Below are positions 1 to 9,011 of a DNA stretch of 64,000 bases, in pieces. Origin of the DNA: Methylobacterium pseudosasicola (GTDB lineage: Bacteria > Pseudomonadota > Alphaproteobacteria > Rhizobiales > Beijerinckiaceae); assembly GCF_900114535.1 (NCBI RefSeq), contig NZ_FOTK01000002.1, forward strand, positions 248,001 to 312,000, in the 5' to 3' direction. Numbering within the stretch: the stretch's first letter is position 1; every line of letters starts with the position of its first letter. The notes beneath the pieces were generated by a model. The model did not search any database. It was not told where the DNA came from and saw only the letters and a list, made by a program, of their open reading frames with translations. Position numbers and translations under genes: made by a program.

Positions 1-693
1 CCGGCCGCGCCACTCCCAATCCAGCGAGATCGAATCGCGGGTGATGCCGGCCTCGGGGCCGACCAGCAGCCGATCCTCGCCGAGCATCCGGTTGATCAGC
101 GTCGACTTGCCGGCGTTGGGGCGGCCGACGATGGCGACCTTGAGGGAGCGGCCGCCAGGGGCGTCCTCGTCCGCGTCGTCATCCTCCGGGTCAGGCTTGG
201 GCAGGACGCCCTTCAGCGCCTCGTGCAGCTCGCCCAGGCCCTCACCATGCTCGGCCGAGAACGGGATCGGGTCGCCGAGCCCGAGGGTGAAGGCCTCGTA
301 GGCGCCCGCGAGCCCGGTGCCGCCCTCAGCCTTGTTGGCGATGAGGATCACCGGGCAGCCGGCCCGGCGCACCAGCTCCGCGAAGGGCTGGTCGGCCGGC
401 AGCACGCCGGCGCGGGCATCGATCACGAACAGCACCACGTCGGCGGCGAGGATCGCCGCCTCCGTCTGCATCCGCATCCGGCCCATGAGGGTCGCGGCGT
501 CCGATTCCTCGAGCCCGGCGGTGTCGATCACCCGGAAGTGGAGGCCGCCGAACGCGACATCGCCCTCGCGCCGGTCGCGAGTCACCCCCGGCCGATCGTC
601 CACGAGCGCGAGCTTCTTGCCCACGAGGCGGTTGAACAGGGTCGACTTGCCGACGTTCGGCCTCCCGACGATCGCGACGGTCGGCATGTCCAT
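1..693 (-). CDS. der: Ribosome-assembly GTPase Der (EngA), N-terminal part, cut by window edge
   Basis: Der is a double-GTPase needed for maturation of the 50S ribosomal subunit. The 231 visible codons start at ATG 693 (a second in-frame ATG is at 687). They show a first G domain with P-loop GRPNVGKST near residues 9-17, the DTAG motif and an NKAE-type base-recognition motif. An acidic linker (EDDDADED) follows, then the P-loop of a second G domain, GRPNAGKST. Two tandem G domains identify Der. The rest of the second G domain and the KH-like C-terminal domain lie beyond the left edge. The gene starts 28 bp after the stop of the TPR-like gene, the usual alphaproteobacterial pairing, so the two are probably co-transcribed. 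Confidence 0.96.
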   Translation of the reverse strand, partial: MDMPTVAIVGRPNVGKSTLFNRLVGKKLALVDDRPGVTRDRREGDVAFGGLHFRVIDTAGLEESDAATLMGRMRMQTEAAILAADVVLFVIDARAGVLPADQPFAELVRRAGCPVILIANKAEGGTGLAGAYEAFTLGLGDPIPFSAEHGEGLGELHEALKGVLPKPDPEDDDADEDAPGGRSLKVAIVGRPNAGKSTLINRMLGEDRLLVGPEAGITRDSISLDWEWRGR

Positions 694-721
694 GGTATGT
701 CTCGAAATGGTCGAAGAAAAA

Positions 722-1432
722 TCAGCGCGTGATCGGCGGGGGCGGGGCGGCAACCTCGGGCTTGGCCTCGGTCACGGTGACCGGGCCGCCCGCCACGAGG
801 GCCGCGTAGACCTCGATCCGCTCACGCAGGTTCCGGGGCGTCTCGGGATCGGCGACCAGCTGGTCGAACCAGCGGCCGGCCTCCTCGAAATCGCCCTTCT
901 TCAGGGCGGCGAGGCCCAGCATCTCGCGGGCGGTGTGGCGGAACGGCGTGCCGGCGGCGAGCCCCTGAAGGTTGGCGAGCGCCGGGTCCGGGTTCGGGCT
1001 GTCGAGGCGCAGCAGCGCGGCGCGCAGGCGCGCGAGGTCGCGCAGGCCGTCGCCGAGGCCGGTGTCGCCGGCGAGCGTGTCGAATTCCTTCGCGCCCGCT
1101 TCCGCATCGCGCTTGCTGGTCTCGGCTGCCGAGCGGAACCGGGCGAGCAGGCGGTAGCCGGCCGGGCCCTGGACCTCCAGCGCGTCGAACACCTTGTCGG
1201 CCTCCGCGACCTTGCCGTCGCGGGCCAGCCGGTTTGCCTCGTCGAACTGCACCGAGGCGGCCTCGGCGGCGGCGCGCTGCTGGGTCTGCCAGTAGCGGTA
1301 GCCGGCGACGCCCACCACCAGCAGCACGGCGAGCGCGATGATCACGCCGCTGTAGCGCTTCCAGATCTGGAGGATCCGGTCGCGGCGATAGTCCTCGTCG
1401 ACTTCGCGAATGAACTCGTTGTTCTCGGCCAT
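722..1432 (-). CDS. Tetratricopeptide-like, single-pass membrane protein (YfgM-like)
   Basis: About 236 residues. A charged N-terminus ([18 protein letters not shown]) is followed by one transmembrane helix ([18 protein letters not shown]) and a periplasmic helical domain with TPR-like repeats, e.g. around [19 protein letters not shown]. This is the layout of the YfgM-like TPR family, which sits beside der/bamB in many proteobacteria and is linked to periplasmic chaperone and envelope functions. Two adjacent ATG codons exist (1435 and 1432); the MAENNEF start was chosen. The C-terminus is proline-rich (APPPPITR). Family assignment is good, but the specific role is inferred from E. coli YfgM. 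Confidence 0.82.
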   Translation of the reverse strand: MAENNEFIREVDEDYRRDRILQIWKRYSGVIIALAVLLVVGVAGYRYWQTQQRAAAEAASVQFDEANRLARDGKVAEADKVFDALEVQGPAGYRLLARFRSAAETSKRDAEAGAKEFDTLAGDTGLGDGLRDLARLRAALLRLDSPNPDPALANLQGLAAGTPFRHTAREMLGLAALKKGDFEEAGRWFDQLVADPETPRNLRERIEVYAALVAGGPVTVTEAKPEVAAPPPPITR

Positions 1433-1538
1433 CATATCCCGGCCCGCGCCAATCGGCGGGCCACCTTGCACAGCTATCGAGCCCCGCGCCTAACACACGG
1501 GCGCCGGGTTGGCGACAGCGGGCGTGGGCTGCGTGGCC

Positions 1539-2147
1539 TCAGGCGGTGCCGGGCCAGACCGACACGCCGATCAGCGGGTAGTGCAGGTAGCGGCTGAACA
1601 CGAACCAGAATGCCGTCCCGATCACCACGGCCAGGATGTCGTTGCGCCAGCCATGCGGGGCCGCGACGGCGCCGCCGTGCTGGGCGACCACCGCCCCCGG
1701 GGCGAGCGCCCGGCGCTTGGCGCTGATCCGGGCCGCCACCGCCCAGGCGAGGAAGCCCCCGAACAGCAGGATCGAGCCGAGATCGCCGTTCGCGAGCAGG
1801 TGGGCGGTGGCCCAGATCTTCACGGCGAGCAGCATCGGGTGCTTGGCCTTGGCCCGGATATGGCCCGGCAGGTAGGCGGCGGCGAGGCAGATGAAGGCGA
1901 GCCAGACCAGCGTCAGGGCGAGGTGGCGCGTCCAGACCGGCGGATCCCAGACCGGGATGTAGCCGCTGAGCCGGTAATCGTGGAAGCCGATCCCGATCAG
2001 CACCAGCCCGAGCAGGGACAGGGCGGTGTAGCCGAGCTTGTATCGGCCCTCGCCGATCCGGCCGACGATCTCGGCACGCTTCCCGCGCACCATCGAGAAG
2101 GCATGCGTGCCGAGAAACAGCACGAGCCCGAGGATCAGGAGAAGCAT
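1539..2147 (-). CDS. NnrU family membrane protein
   Basis: A 202-residue, strongly hydrophobic protein with five or six predicted membrane helices. It has the NnrU-family hallmarks: an N-terminal helix ending in GTHAFSM, a central HPMLLAVKIWATAHLLANGD segment with conserved His, Trp and Asn, and a last helix before FSRYLHYPLIG. NnrU was first named in denitrification regions and is related to membrane methyltransferase/isomerase-like proteins such as the zeta-carotene isomerase Z-ISO. Its activity in bacteria is not settled. No nitrogen-oxide genes are nearby, so no denitrification role should be assumed here. Confidence 0.85.
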   Translation of the reverse strand: MLLLILGLVLFLGTHAFSMVRGKRAEIVGRIGEGRYKLGYTALSLLGLVLIGIGFHDYRLSGYIPVWDPPVWTRHLALTLVWLAFICLAAAYLPGHIRAKAKHPMLLAVKIWATAHLLANGDLGSILLFGGFLAWAVAARISAKRRALAPGAVVAQHGGAVAAPHGWRNDILAVVIGTAFWFVFSRYLHYPLIGVSVWPGTA

Positions 2148-2253
2148 GAAGGTCTTTCGGGCGGCGGCCGGACGGCAAGTACTCTGTAACGGTTCTCAAG
2201 CGAATCTGGCGCGCTTTGTCCAGGCGTAGCCGGGACGCACCCGGATTTCGGCC

Positions 2254-3648
2254 ATGGGCTTGGCGTACAGGATGGCTGGAACGGGGCTTGTACCCACGGC
2301 GCGTTTCCCTCCCCCCTCTGCGGGGGAGGGTGGCCCCCGGAGGGGGGCGGGAGAGGGGCAGCGCGACGCCGGAGGATTTGGCACGCGAAGCGACCTCTCC
2401 TGCACCGTCGCTCCCCTCTCCCGACCCCTGCTGACGCCGGGGCCACCCTCCCCCGCAGAGGGGGGAGGGAAGGGCGCGGTTCTCGGATTCACCTTCGCCC
2501 TCCTGGCGCTCCTCATCCCCCTGCCAGCCCAAGCCGCCGCCGAGCCGCCCCTGTCGGCCCTGACCCTGGTCGGGCCGCCCGCGATCGTCTTCAAGGCCGG
2601 GCGCGATGCCTGCGACGGCGCCGATGTGCCGGATGCGCCGGCCCGGGCGTTCCGGGATGCGGCCGGGGCGGTGGCCCTGTTCGGGATGCATTACCGCAAC
2701 CGCGCCCTGCGCGGGCCGGATCTCGACCACCTCAAGCTCGACTGCGCGGTGGTGCTCGATTCCGGCGAAAAGTCCGATCCGGCGGCCTATGACGACCGGT
2801 CCTGGATCACCGCCACCTGGACCGAAGACGGCAAGCGCGTCGCCGCGCTCCTGCACCACGAATACCAGGCCAACGAGCATCCCGGCCGCTGCCCGGCCGG
2901 GTCATACATGGCGTGCTGGTACAACACGATCACGGCGGCGGCTTCCGCGGATGGCGGGCGCAGCTTTTTGCGCCAGAGCCCGCCCGTGGTCGTGGCCGGG
3001 GCGCCGTTCCGGCAGGAAATCGATCAGGGCCGGCACCGCGGCTTCTTCAACCCGTCGAACATCGTCGCGGACGGCCGCTGGCGCTACTTTCTGGCCTCGA
3101 CCACGGGCTGGGACCGCCCCGGTAGCGACCAGGAGGCGGGCCTCTGCCTGTTCCGCAGCGATGATCCCGCCGACCCGACCCGGTGGCGCGCCTGGACCGG
3201 CACCGGCTTCACCGCCGCCTTCCCGGACCCCTACCGGAAATCCGTCCAGCCTCCGGCCACTTGCCGGCCGGTGGGGCCGTTCCCCGGTCCGGTCGGGGCC
3301 GTGGTCCGCCACCGGGGCACGGGCGCCTGGATCGCGGTGTTCATGGCCAAGGCCGGGGAGGGCTTCGCCCGATCCGGCTTCTACTGGACGAGTTCGCGCG
3401 ACCTGATCGCCTGGGACGTGCCCCGCCTGCTCCTCGAAGGCGCGACCCTGTACGACGATCCGTGCACGGCGACCGCGCCGCTGATCGCCTATCCGTCGCT
3501 CCTCGATCCGGGGGCCAAGGGCCGCAATTTCGACGATGTCGGCGACGGGGCGCTCCTGACCTACGCGAGCCTGCGCGTCGCGGGCTGCACCATCACCTCC
3601 GACCGGGACCTGCTGCGCCGCCCGGTGTCGATCCGCGTCTGGCCCTGA
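2254..3648 (+). CDS. Secreted beta-propeller-like protein with element-derived N-terminus
   Basis: A 464-residue open frame. Residues 1-18 lead into a 55-residue segment encoded by the palindromic element at 2305-2471. A typical signal-peptide core follows (LGFTFALLALLIPLPAQAAA, about residues 77-96), then roughly 365 residues rich in Trp/Asp turns (RSWITATWTEDGK, SADGGRSF, YWTSSRDLIAWD). That pattern suggests a five-bladed propeller such as sialidase or GH43-like folds. No ATG, GTG or TTG lies between the element and the signal core, so translation must start in or before the element (ATG 2254 or ATG 2272). Whether such a long leader is still exported is unclear. No catalytic assignment is possible. 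Confidence 0.7.
   Translation: MGLAYRMAGTGLVPTARFPPPSAGEGGPRRGAGEGQRDAGGFGTRSDLSCTVAPLSRPLLTPGPPSPAEGGGKGAVLGFTFALLALLIPLPAQAAAEPPLSALTLVGPPAIVFKAGRDACDGADVPDAPARAFRDAAGAVALFGMHYRNRALRGPDLDHLKLDCAVVLDSGEKSDPAAYDDRSWITATWTEDGKRVAALLHHEYQANEHPGRCPAGSYMACWYNTITAAASADGGRSFLRQSPPVVVAGAPFRQEIDQGRHRGFFNPSNIVADGRWRYFLASTTGWDRPGSDQEAGLCLFRSDDPADPTRWRAWTGTGFTAAFPDPYRKSVQPPATCRPVGPFPGPVGAVVRHRGTGAWIAVFMAKAGEGFARSGFYWTSSRDLIAWDVPRLLLEGATLYDDPCTATAPLIAYPSLLDPGAKGRNFDDVGDGALLTYASLRVAGCTITSDRDLLRRPVSIRVWP
2305..2471 (+). repeat. Palindromic coding element, copy A (31-bp perfect terminal inverted repeats)
   Basis: The left arm 2305-2335 and right arm 2441-2471 are perfect reverse complements. The element lies inside the gene at 2254-3648 and is read in frame as 55 residues starting PPPSAGEG and ending PPSPAEGGGK. 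The same peptide pattern, in the same frame and of equal length, occurs in bchD (copy B, 58891-59056). Confidence 0.9.
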
Positions 3649-3653
3649 TGCTG

Positions 3654-3691
3654 GCGTCCCGAAAGCCCCGGGCCATCCTCCGGGACGATGC
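3654..3691. repeat. Degenerate REP-like palindrome
   Basis: GCGTCCCG and CGGGACGATGC flank a short C/G-rich centre just after the stop of the propeller-like gene. It resembles the ends of the better-preserved copies at 17813 and 21465 but has lost most internal symmetry. It could act as a 3' hairpin for the upstream transcript. Confidence 0.35.
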
Positions 3692-3750
3692 TGCCGCTTG
3701 AAGGCTTAGCTTGAGCCACGCTGGCTCCGACCGGCTATCACGAGGGTCTC

Positions 3751-4383
3751 ATGGACACCGAAACCCAGGAGCCGTCGACGATCCGCGATGCGGCGGAGCT
3801 GCGCGCGCAGTTCGGCGCCGTCGGTCCGCTCGCCGCCCGCAAGGTGCTCGACCACATCGACGATTACGCGCGCCGGTTCATCGCCCTGGCGCCGTTCCTG
3901 GTGCTGGCGAGCGCCGATGCGGGCGGCCAAGCCGATGCGAGCCCTCGCGGCGACGCGCCGGGCTTCGTGGCCGTTCCCGACGCCCGCACCCTGGTGATCC
4001 CCGACCGGCGCGGCAACAACCGCATCGACAGCTTTCGCAATATCATCGAGAGCCCCGGAATCGGGGTGATCTTCTTCGTGCCCGGTATCAACGAGACCCT
4101 GCGGGTGAACGGTACGGCCGCGGTGACACAGGATCGCGCGCTGCTCGAACCGATGGGCGCCCAGGGTACGGTGCCGACCATCGGGCTGATCGTGCGGGTT
4201 CGCGAGGCGTTCTTCCATTGCGGCAAGGCGCTGATGCGCGCGCAACTCTGGGATCCGGCACGCCACGTCGCGCGCGACACGTTTCCCAGCCTGGGGCGCA
4301 TCCTGGCCGACCAGACCGCCGCGTCCGCCGTCCCGGAAGCCGAGGCCCGGATCGCCGAATCCTACCGGACGCGGCTCTACTGA
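3751..4383 (+). CDS. Pyridoxamine 5'-phosphate oxidase-like (PPOX) flavoprotein
   Basis: A 210-residue split-barrel protein of the MSMEG_1061-type PPOX family. Visible family features are the opening barrel strand (FLVLASADAGG, about residues 48-58), DASPRGDAPGFV, the FMN-phosphate region LVIPDRRGNNRIDSFRNI, and the late FFHCGKALMRAQLWDP segment. Proteins of this type bind FMN or F420 and reduce small organic substrates; they are not true PdxH. The start follows a 100-bp leader. The gene stands alone in the local direction, with the pentad-repeat gene 100 bp downstream. The substrate is unknown. Confidence 0.85.
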   Translation: MDTETQEPSTIRDAAELRAQFGAVGPLAARKVLDHIDDYARRFIALAPFLVLASADAGGQADASPRGDAPGFVAVPDARTLVIPDRRGNNRIDSFRNIIESPGIGVIFFVPGINETLRVNGTAAVTQDRALLEPMGAQGTVPTIGLIVRVREAFFHCGKALMRAQLWDPARHVARDTFPSLGRILADQTAASAVPEAEARIAESYRTRLY

Positions 4384-4482
4384 CGGCGCCGCTCCGTCTT
4401 GAGAGCCCGGTCTTGCCGCGTTCCGAAGGGAGGGCGATACCCGAGGGGGTCGCCGCAAGAGGATCTTGCGAGAGGATCTCGA

Positions 4483-4770
4483 ATGCCCGAGGACATGATG
4501 CGCCGCCCGGTCCAGGCCGGAGCCGCCCCGTCCCGCGACGCCGCCGCGCTCGGAGCGGGAGCCGTCGGGGCCGGCGCGATGGGGGCGTCCGCGCTGGGAG
4601 CCCTGGCGATCGGGGTCGCGGCCTTCGGTGCGGTGGCGCTCGGCGCCTTCGCGATCGGCCGCCTCTCGGTCGGACGCGCCCGGGTCGGGACGCTGGAGGT
4701 GGAGTCCCTGAAGGTGGGAACCCTGGAGATCGATACGCTGACGGTCCGGTTGCGGCGCATGCCGGACTGA
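4483..4770 (+). CDS. Small pentad-repeat protein, function unknown
   Basis: From ATG 4483, preceded by AGAGGA, the gene encodes 95 residues. After a 22-residue polar N-terminus the whole protein is a strict five-residue repeat of the form hydrophobic-G-x-(A/L)-x. The lead residues are L23, V28, M33, L38, I43, F48, L53, I58, V63, V68, V73, V78, I83 and V88. The first half is Gly/Ala-rich (VGAGA, LGALA); the second is charged (VGTLE, VESLK, IDTLT). The period matches pentapeptide-repeat beta-helices, but the consensus is not A(D/N)Lxx. The Ala/Gly half could instead be a membrane segment. I do not recognise a named family. Confidence 0.7.
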   Translation: MPEDMMRRPVQAGAAPSRDAAALGAGAVGAGAMGASALGALAIGVAAFGAVALGAFAIGRLSVGRARVGTLEVESLKVGTLEIDTLTVRLRRMPD

Positions 4771-4862
4771 GGGCAGCGGCCGGCGCCCGAGGCTGGCCGA
4801 GGCGCGCCCGATATCGTAGCCTTCCGCTCGTCAGCCGGACATGCCCGCGAGGACAGCCCGCG

Positions 4863-5123
4863 ATGAACGATAAGACCAAGCCCTTTCGCCCCGGCGACGC
4901 GGTCGATGCCCTCGGCGAGACGGAGGGCGATTTCGTCCTGCCGCTCTGCCTGCCGAAGCCCAGCCTGCTGATCGGCGAGGACCTCGCCATGATCGTCCTC
5001 GATACGATCCACGGCCAGCGGGTCGGCCTGCCCCTCAGCCCGCAGGGGGCGGCGGATCTGCACGCGGTTCTGGAAGAAGCCCTGCGGCTGCTTCAGGCGC
5101 GGGACGGCGGCTCGATCCAGTAA
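4863..5123 (+). CDS. Conserved small hypothetical protein
   Basis: An 86-residue acidic protein starting at ATG 4863, with an AGGA about 10 bp upstream. The central part (FVLPLCLPKPSLLIGEDLAMIVLD) alternates hydrophobic strands. The C-terminal half (GAADLHAVLEEALRLLQAR) forms one amphipathic helix. No signal peptide or metal motif is visible. Codon use and third-position GC match its neighbours, which supports a real gene. No function can be assigned. Confidence 0.6.
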   Translation: MNDKTKPFRPGDAVDALGETEGDFVLPLCLPKPSLLIGEDLAMIVLDTIHGQRVGLPLSPQGAADLHAVLEEALRLLQARDGGSIQ

Positions 5124-5139
5124 CCCGCGCGGACCGGCT

Positions 5140-5814
5140 TTACCTTTCAGGCTCCGCATCCGTCTCGGGGCCGTCCGCGCGTTCGCCGCGGGCGACCTCC
5201 CGCATCGCCGAATCCGGCAGCGGGCGCTGCAGCTTGAGCGCCTCCGGGGTCGGCGCTTCGAGCCAGGCGGCCCATTCCTCCGGCTCGGTCAGCAGGACCG
5301 GCATCGCCTTCGGATGGACCGGGCCGACGATGCCGTTCGCGTCCGTGGTCAGGAACGAGAACAGGCGGTGCTCCTCCGCCACCCGGTCCGGGTTCTCCCG
5401 CTTGGTCCCGCGCACGCCGGTCCAGGGCCGCCAGATGCCCGCGAAGGCGAAGAGCGGCCGATCCTCGTCGAGGGCGAACCAGACGGGCGTCTTGCGCGGC
5501 TTGGTGTCGGCATACTCGCTGAACGCGGTGGCCGGCACGAGGCAGCGATGGGCCGGGCCCAGCCAGGGACGCCAATGCGGGCTCGCTGCGTTGCGGACAT
5601 TGGTGACCGGGTGCTCGCCGAAGGCCTTCGGGCCGGGAATGCCCCAGCGCATCATGGCGAGTTCCCGGCCCTCCGCCCCGTTCCAGACCACCGGCGCCAT
5701 CTGGTCAGGAAAGATCGCCGGCAGCATCGGCAGGTTGCCGGTGCGGTCTCGGGCGACTCCGAAGGCGCGGCGCAGTCCGGCGGGGCCGGTACGCAGGCTG
5801 TACAGATTGCACAT
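5140..5814 (-). CDS. SOS response-associated peptidase (SRAP/HMCES/YedK family)
   Basis: SRAP proteins protect abasic sites in single-stranded DNA by forming a thiazolidine DNA-protein crosslink through the N-terminal Cys exposed after Met removal. All the key residues can be placed in this 224-residue protein: Cys2 (MCNLYS), Asn75 (TNVRNAAS), Glu100 (AFSEY) and His167 (GPVHPKAMPVLL). The length matches E. coli YedK. The start is fixed because Cys must follow the initiator Met. An acidic tail (DGPETDAEPER) follows the core. No LexA box was recognised upstream, so SOS control is not shown here. Confidence 0.95.
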   Translation of the reverse strand: MCNLYSLRTGPAGLRRAFGVARDRTGNLPMLPAIFPDQMAPVVWNGAEGRELAMMRWGIPGPKAFGEHPVTNVRNAASPHWRPWLGPAHRCLVPATAFSEYADTKPRKTPVWFALDEDRPLFAFAGIWRPWTGVRGTKRENPDRVAEEHRLFSFLTTDANGIVGPVHPKAMPVLLTEPEEWAAWLEAPTPEALKLQRPLPDSAMREVARGERADGPETDAEPER

Positions 5815-5900
5815 GGGGCTCTCGGACCGTTCGGGGCGTCGGGCATCGCGCTGCGAACCTGTCGACCCCGCACGCCATCACGCGGTCGGGCCGCCCATGC

Positions 5901-7379
5901 TCAGGCGGCGTTCTGCGCCGCGGCGCGCAATTGCTGCGTGGCGCCGTTCGCCTGCTCTGCGGACAGGGCGATGACCCCGAGGCTGGCGGTGATCGCGCCA
6001 ACCCCCTGGGCGGCCGTCTGCATGCTGGCCGACATCTCGCGGGTGACGGCGGATTGCTGCTCGACGGCGCTTGAGATCGCAGTCGCGACCTCGTTGAGCT
6101 TCACGATCGTGCCCTGGATCGAGTCGATCGCCTCCACGGCCCCCCGGGTGGCCTCCTGGCTCCCGGCGATCTGCGCGCCGATCTGCTCGGTGGCCCGGGC
6201 GGTCTGGTTGGCCAGTTCCTTCACCTCGGCGGCGACCACCGCGAAGCCCCGCCCAGCCTCGCCGGCCCGGGCGGCCTCGATCGTGGCGTTGAGCGCCAGC
6301 AGGTTGGTCTGCGCCGCGATGCTCTGGATCAGCGCAACGACCTCGCCGATCTGGGCGGCCGCCTCGCTGAGACCGGCGATGATCCGGTGCGTCTCGCGAG
6401 CTTGGCCCACGGCCTGCCCGGAAATCTCCGAGGCCTGCACGACCTGCGCGCCGATCTCCGCCACCGAGGCGGCGAGTTCCTCGGCGCCCGAGGCCACGGT
6501 CTGGATGTCGCCGGAGACGTGGGTCGACGATTGGGCCGCCTGTCCGGCCTGCTGCGAGACCCCGGAGGCGGCCTCCGCGATGGCGGTGAGTTCGCGCGCG
6601 ATCACGCTCTGCAATGTGGCCCGCTGGCGGCGTTCCAGCACCGCGGCCGTCACGTCGGTGGCGAATTTGACGATCTTGAGCGGGCGCCCGTCGCGGTCGA
6701 AGATCGGGTTGTAGCTGCCCAGGATGAAGACCTCGCGTCCGCCCTTGGCGATGCGCCGGTACTCGGCCATCTGGTACTCGCCGCGACCCAGGCTTTCCCA
6801 GAAGCGCCGGTATTCGGCAGTGTCGCGCTCGGTCGAGTCGATGAACAGGCTGTGGTGGCGGCTCTGAATCTCCTCCAGCCGATACCCCAGCGTGGTCAGG
6901 AAATTGTCGTTCGCGGTCAGGATCGTGCCGTCGAGCGCGAACTCGATCACCGCCTGCGACCGGTTGATCGCGGCGATCTCGCCCTCGTACCCGATGGTGC
7001 GCATCACCTGATCCGTCACGTCGCTGGCGAACTTGACGATCTTGATCGGCTTGCCGCCGCGGCCGAGGATCGGGTTGTAGGTCGCCTGGAGCCAGATCTC
7101 GCGCCCGCCCTTGCCGATGCGCTTGAACTCGCCGGCCTGGAATTCGCCCCGCCGGAGCGCGGCCCAGAAATCGCCATAGGCCTGATTCTCACGGTAGGCC
7201 GGCGCGACCAGCATCCCGTGGGACTGGCCGCGAAGCTCGTCGAGGCTGTAGCCGACCGCATCGAGGAAATTCTTGTTGGCCGTCAGGATCGTGCCGTCGA
7301 GGCCGAATTCGATGACTGCCTGGGAACGGTCGAGCGCTTCGACACGGGCGTGAATATCTCTATTGAACAGTATGCTCAT
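5901..7379 (-). CDS. Soluble PAS-PAS methyl-accepting chemotaxis protein
   Basis: This 492-residue protein has no membrane segment. Two tandem PAS domains (about 10-125 and 132-247) are strongly alike, each with [16 protein letters not shown] and a C-terminal KIVKFA(S/T)DVT strand. A signalling coiled coil (about 255-490) follows, with the canonical hairpin tip [20 protein letters not shown] near 355-374. The layout resembles cytosolic redox- or ligand-sensing receptors such as BdlA or Aer-like proteins. The tandem PAS domains likely arose by internal duplication. The bound cofactor (haem or FAD) cannot be told from sequence. No che genes are adjacent. Confidence 0.93.
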   Translation of the reverse strand: MSILFNRDIHARVEALDRSQAVIEFGLDGTILTANKNFLDAVGYSLDELRGQSHGMLVAPAYRENQAYGDFWAALRRGEFQAGEFKRIGKGGREIWLQATYNPILGRGGKPIKIVKFASDVTDQVMRTIGYEGEIAAINRSQAVIEFALDGTILTANDNFLTTLGYRLEEIQSRHHSLFIDSTERDTAEYRRFWESLGRGEYQMAEYRRIAKGGREVFILGSYNPIFDRDGRPLKIVKFATDVTAAVLERRQRATLQSVIARELTAIAEAASGVSQQAGQAAQSSTHVSGDIQTVASGAEELAASVAEIGAQVVQASEISGQAVGQARETHRIIAGLSEAAAQIGEVVALIQSIAAQTNLLALNATIEAARAGEAGRGFAVVAAEVKELANQTARATEQIGAQIAGSQEATRGAVEAIDSIQGTIVKLNEVATAISSAVEQQSAVTREMSASMQTAAQGVGAITASLGVIALSAEQANGATQQLRAAAQNAA

Positions 7380-7740
7380 CGGTCGTCCAATTCTCTTAAG
7401 ATATCTTAACGGTTATGAATCTGATCCCGGGCGAACCGAACGTCTGAGAAAAGAAGATGAATTTTTTGCCCTTAATAAAGATTTAAAATCAAGATGCAAA
7501 TTTGGCACGTCTGTTTCTTTTTGTTTCCACGATCCTGGAATAATCAAGCCATATTGTATTCGTTGAAGCGATCGATAGTCAAAATCTGAAGACATGAAGT
7601 GCGTGTAAGTGACGGTTACAGGCCTTCGGTCTGCCCATGTTTAGGCAATGAGCATCACAGAGACTGATATTCGCCCCGTCGGGTCGTACACGTTCGAGTT
7701 CCGGGCCACACCGACAAGCGGCCCGGATTCTCTATCCGCC
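7380..7740. other. AT-rich intergenic region, no gene seen
   Basis: This 361-bp stretch is much richer in A/T than its surroundings, especially 7440-7580. It must hold the promoter of the PAS-PAS receptor (start 7379) and the 3' end of the MRJP-like gene. Short open frames here lack ribosome sites and coding bias. The motif GAAGATGAATTTTTTGCC near 7453 has a close relative near 54868; no meaning is assigned. Confidence 0.5.
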
Positions 7741-8919
7741 TCAGCGCGACGCGGCTGGCGGCTTGAAGCTCCACAACTCGGTCGGCAGGGCATTCGGAGC
7801 CCCATCCTTGTAGAAGGCCGAGTCCTGGATGTGCGAGGTCGTGACGTAGACCGTCCCGTCCGGACCCTGGCTGAACGTGTCCGGCCAGCGCAGCCGCGGA
7901 TCCTGCACCAGCGTGGTCAAGCCGGACTCCTTGGCCGCGAGGTCGCGGACCTTGATCGAGTCATCCTGCGGGGAGGTCACGTACATGCGGCTGCCGTCGC
8001 GGTCGATGAGCAGCCCGTCGGCCGGCCCGTTCTCGCCGACGGAAACGACCTTGCCGGCGAGGCTCTTATCGGCCAGCGTTTCCGGCACGAGGCTCGCGGT
8101 GACCCAGCCGGTGAGCGCGTCGGTGGGCAGGCTGTAGAGGGTCTTGCCCTTGATCGCCTGCCAGTAGAGCGTCTTGCCGTCCGGCGAGAGGGCGATGCCG
8201 TCGGCCGAGAACTCGACGCCGCGCCCGTCCGGCCGCCGCAGGGGCTTGCCGTCATAGGTCACGGTGACGGTGGTGTCGGGCATGGTCGCGGGCACGCCCG
8301 CGAGCAGCCGCTTGGCCTTGCCGGACTCGATATCGACCACCACCAGCGCGCCCTCGGCGCCGGAATCGGTGAGGTAGGCGGTCTTGCCATCCGGCGAGAT
8401 CCGCACGTCGTTCAGGTATGAGCCCTGCGGGGCAACCAGCGGATCGAACGCGATCGTCTTCGCCACAGAGTTGGTCTTCAGGTCGATCGCCACGAGCTTC
8501 GGCCCGTCCTTGACCACGGCCGCCATGGCGGGGGCGGCGGCATCGACCACCCAGAGCCGGCCCTGCCGGTCGGCGACAACGCTCTGCACGCAGACGAAAT
8601 GGGTCTTGGGGTCGACCTCGTCCTTGCGGGCGTTGCGCCAGGAATTCCATTCCGCGTCGGGGTAGGGGACGGGCTTGCCGTCCTTCAGCTCCGCCACCGA
8701 GACCGGGGAATCCTCGGTCCAGCGCGGGAAGTTCACGAAGATCCGGCCATCCTGCGCCACGGTCACGCCGGTGACCTGATGCTGGAAGCGCGCGACCTGG
8801 GTCAGCGCCGCCGAACCGGCCGGCGGCGACGTTGCGGCGACGGGCTCCTGCGCCAGGGCCGGACCGGCGAGGGCGGAGAGGAGGACGGGCAACAGGGTGC
8901 GGGTAACCGGCATCGTCAT
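7741..8919 (-). CDS. Exported major royal jelly/Yellow-family propeller protein
   Basis: From the ATG at 8919 (AGGA upstream) the protein is about 392 residues, with a signal peptide ending ALAQEP. The body is a six-bladed propeller of the MRJP/Yellow family, also annotated as L-dopachrome tautomerase-related. It carries the characteristic GRIFVNFPRW stretch and repeated blade motifs (RISPDGKTAYLTDSG, ALSPDGKTLYW, IDRDGSRMYVTSP). Bacterial members are periplasmic and mostly uncharacterised; a ligand-binding or lactonase-like role is possible. An upstream in-frame start at 8979 would add 20 charged residues and spoil the signal peptide, so it was not used. Confidence 0.87.
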   Translation of the reverse strand: MTMPVTRTLLPVLLSALAGPALAQEPVAATSPPAGSAALTQVARFQHQVTGVTVAQDGRIFVNFPRWTEDSPVSVAELKDGKPVPYPDAEWNSWRNARKDEVDPKTHFVCVQSVVADRQGRLWVVDAAAPAMAAVVKDGPKLVAIDLKTNSVAKTIAFDPLVAPQGSYLNDVRISPDGKTAYLTDSGAEGALVVVDIESGKAKRLLAGVPATMPDTTVTVTYDGKPLRRPDGRGVEFSADGIALSPDGKTLYWQAIKGKTLYSLPTDALTGWVTASLVPETLADKSLAGKVVSVGENGPADGLLIDRDGSRMYVTSPQDDSIKVRDLAAKESGLTTLVQDPRLRWPDTFSQGPDGTVYVTTSHIQDSAFYKDGAPNALPTELWSFKPPAASR

Positions 8920-9011
8920 ACGGGATCTATCCTGGGAACGGTCGTCAGTATCGGCCCCGGTCCGTGGAGACCGGGGCACTCCGAGCGGCGGTGAACGCGC
9001 CGCGTTCGGGC

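Noticed and set aside
2196..2594. Minus-strand frame across palindromic element copy A
   Set aside because: It arises because the element is palindromic and so reads similarly on both strands. It lacks a downstream domain.
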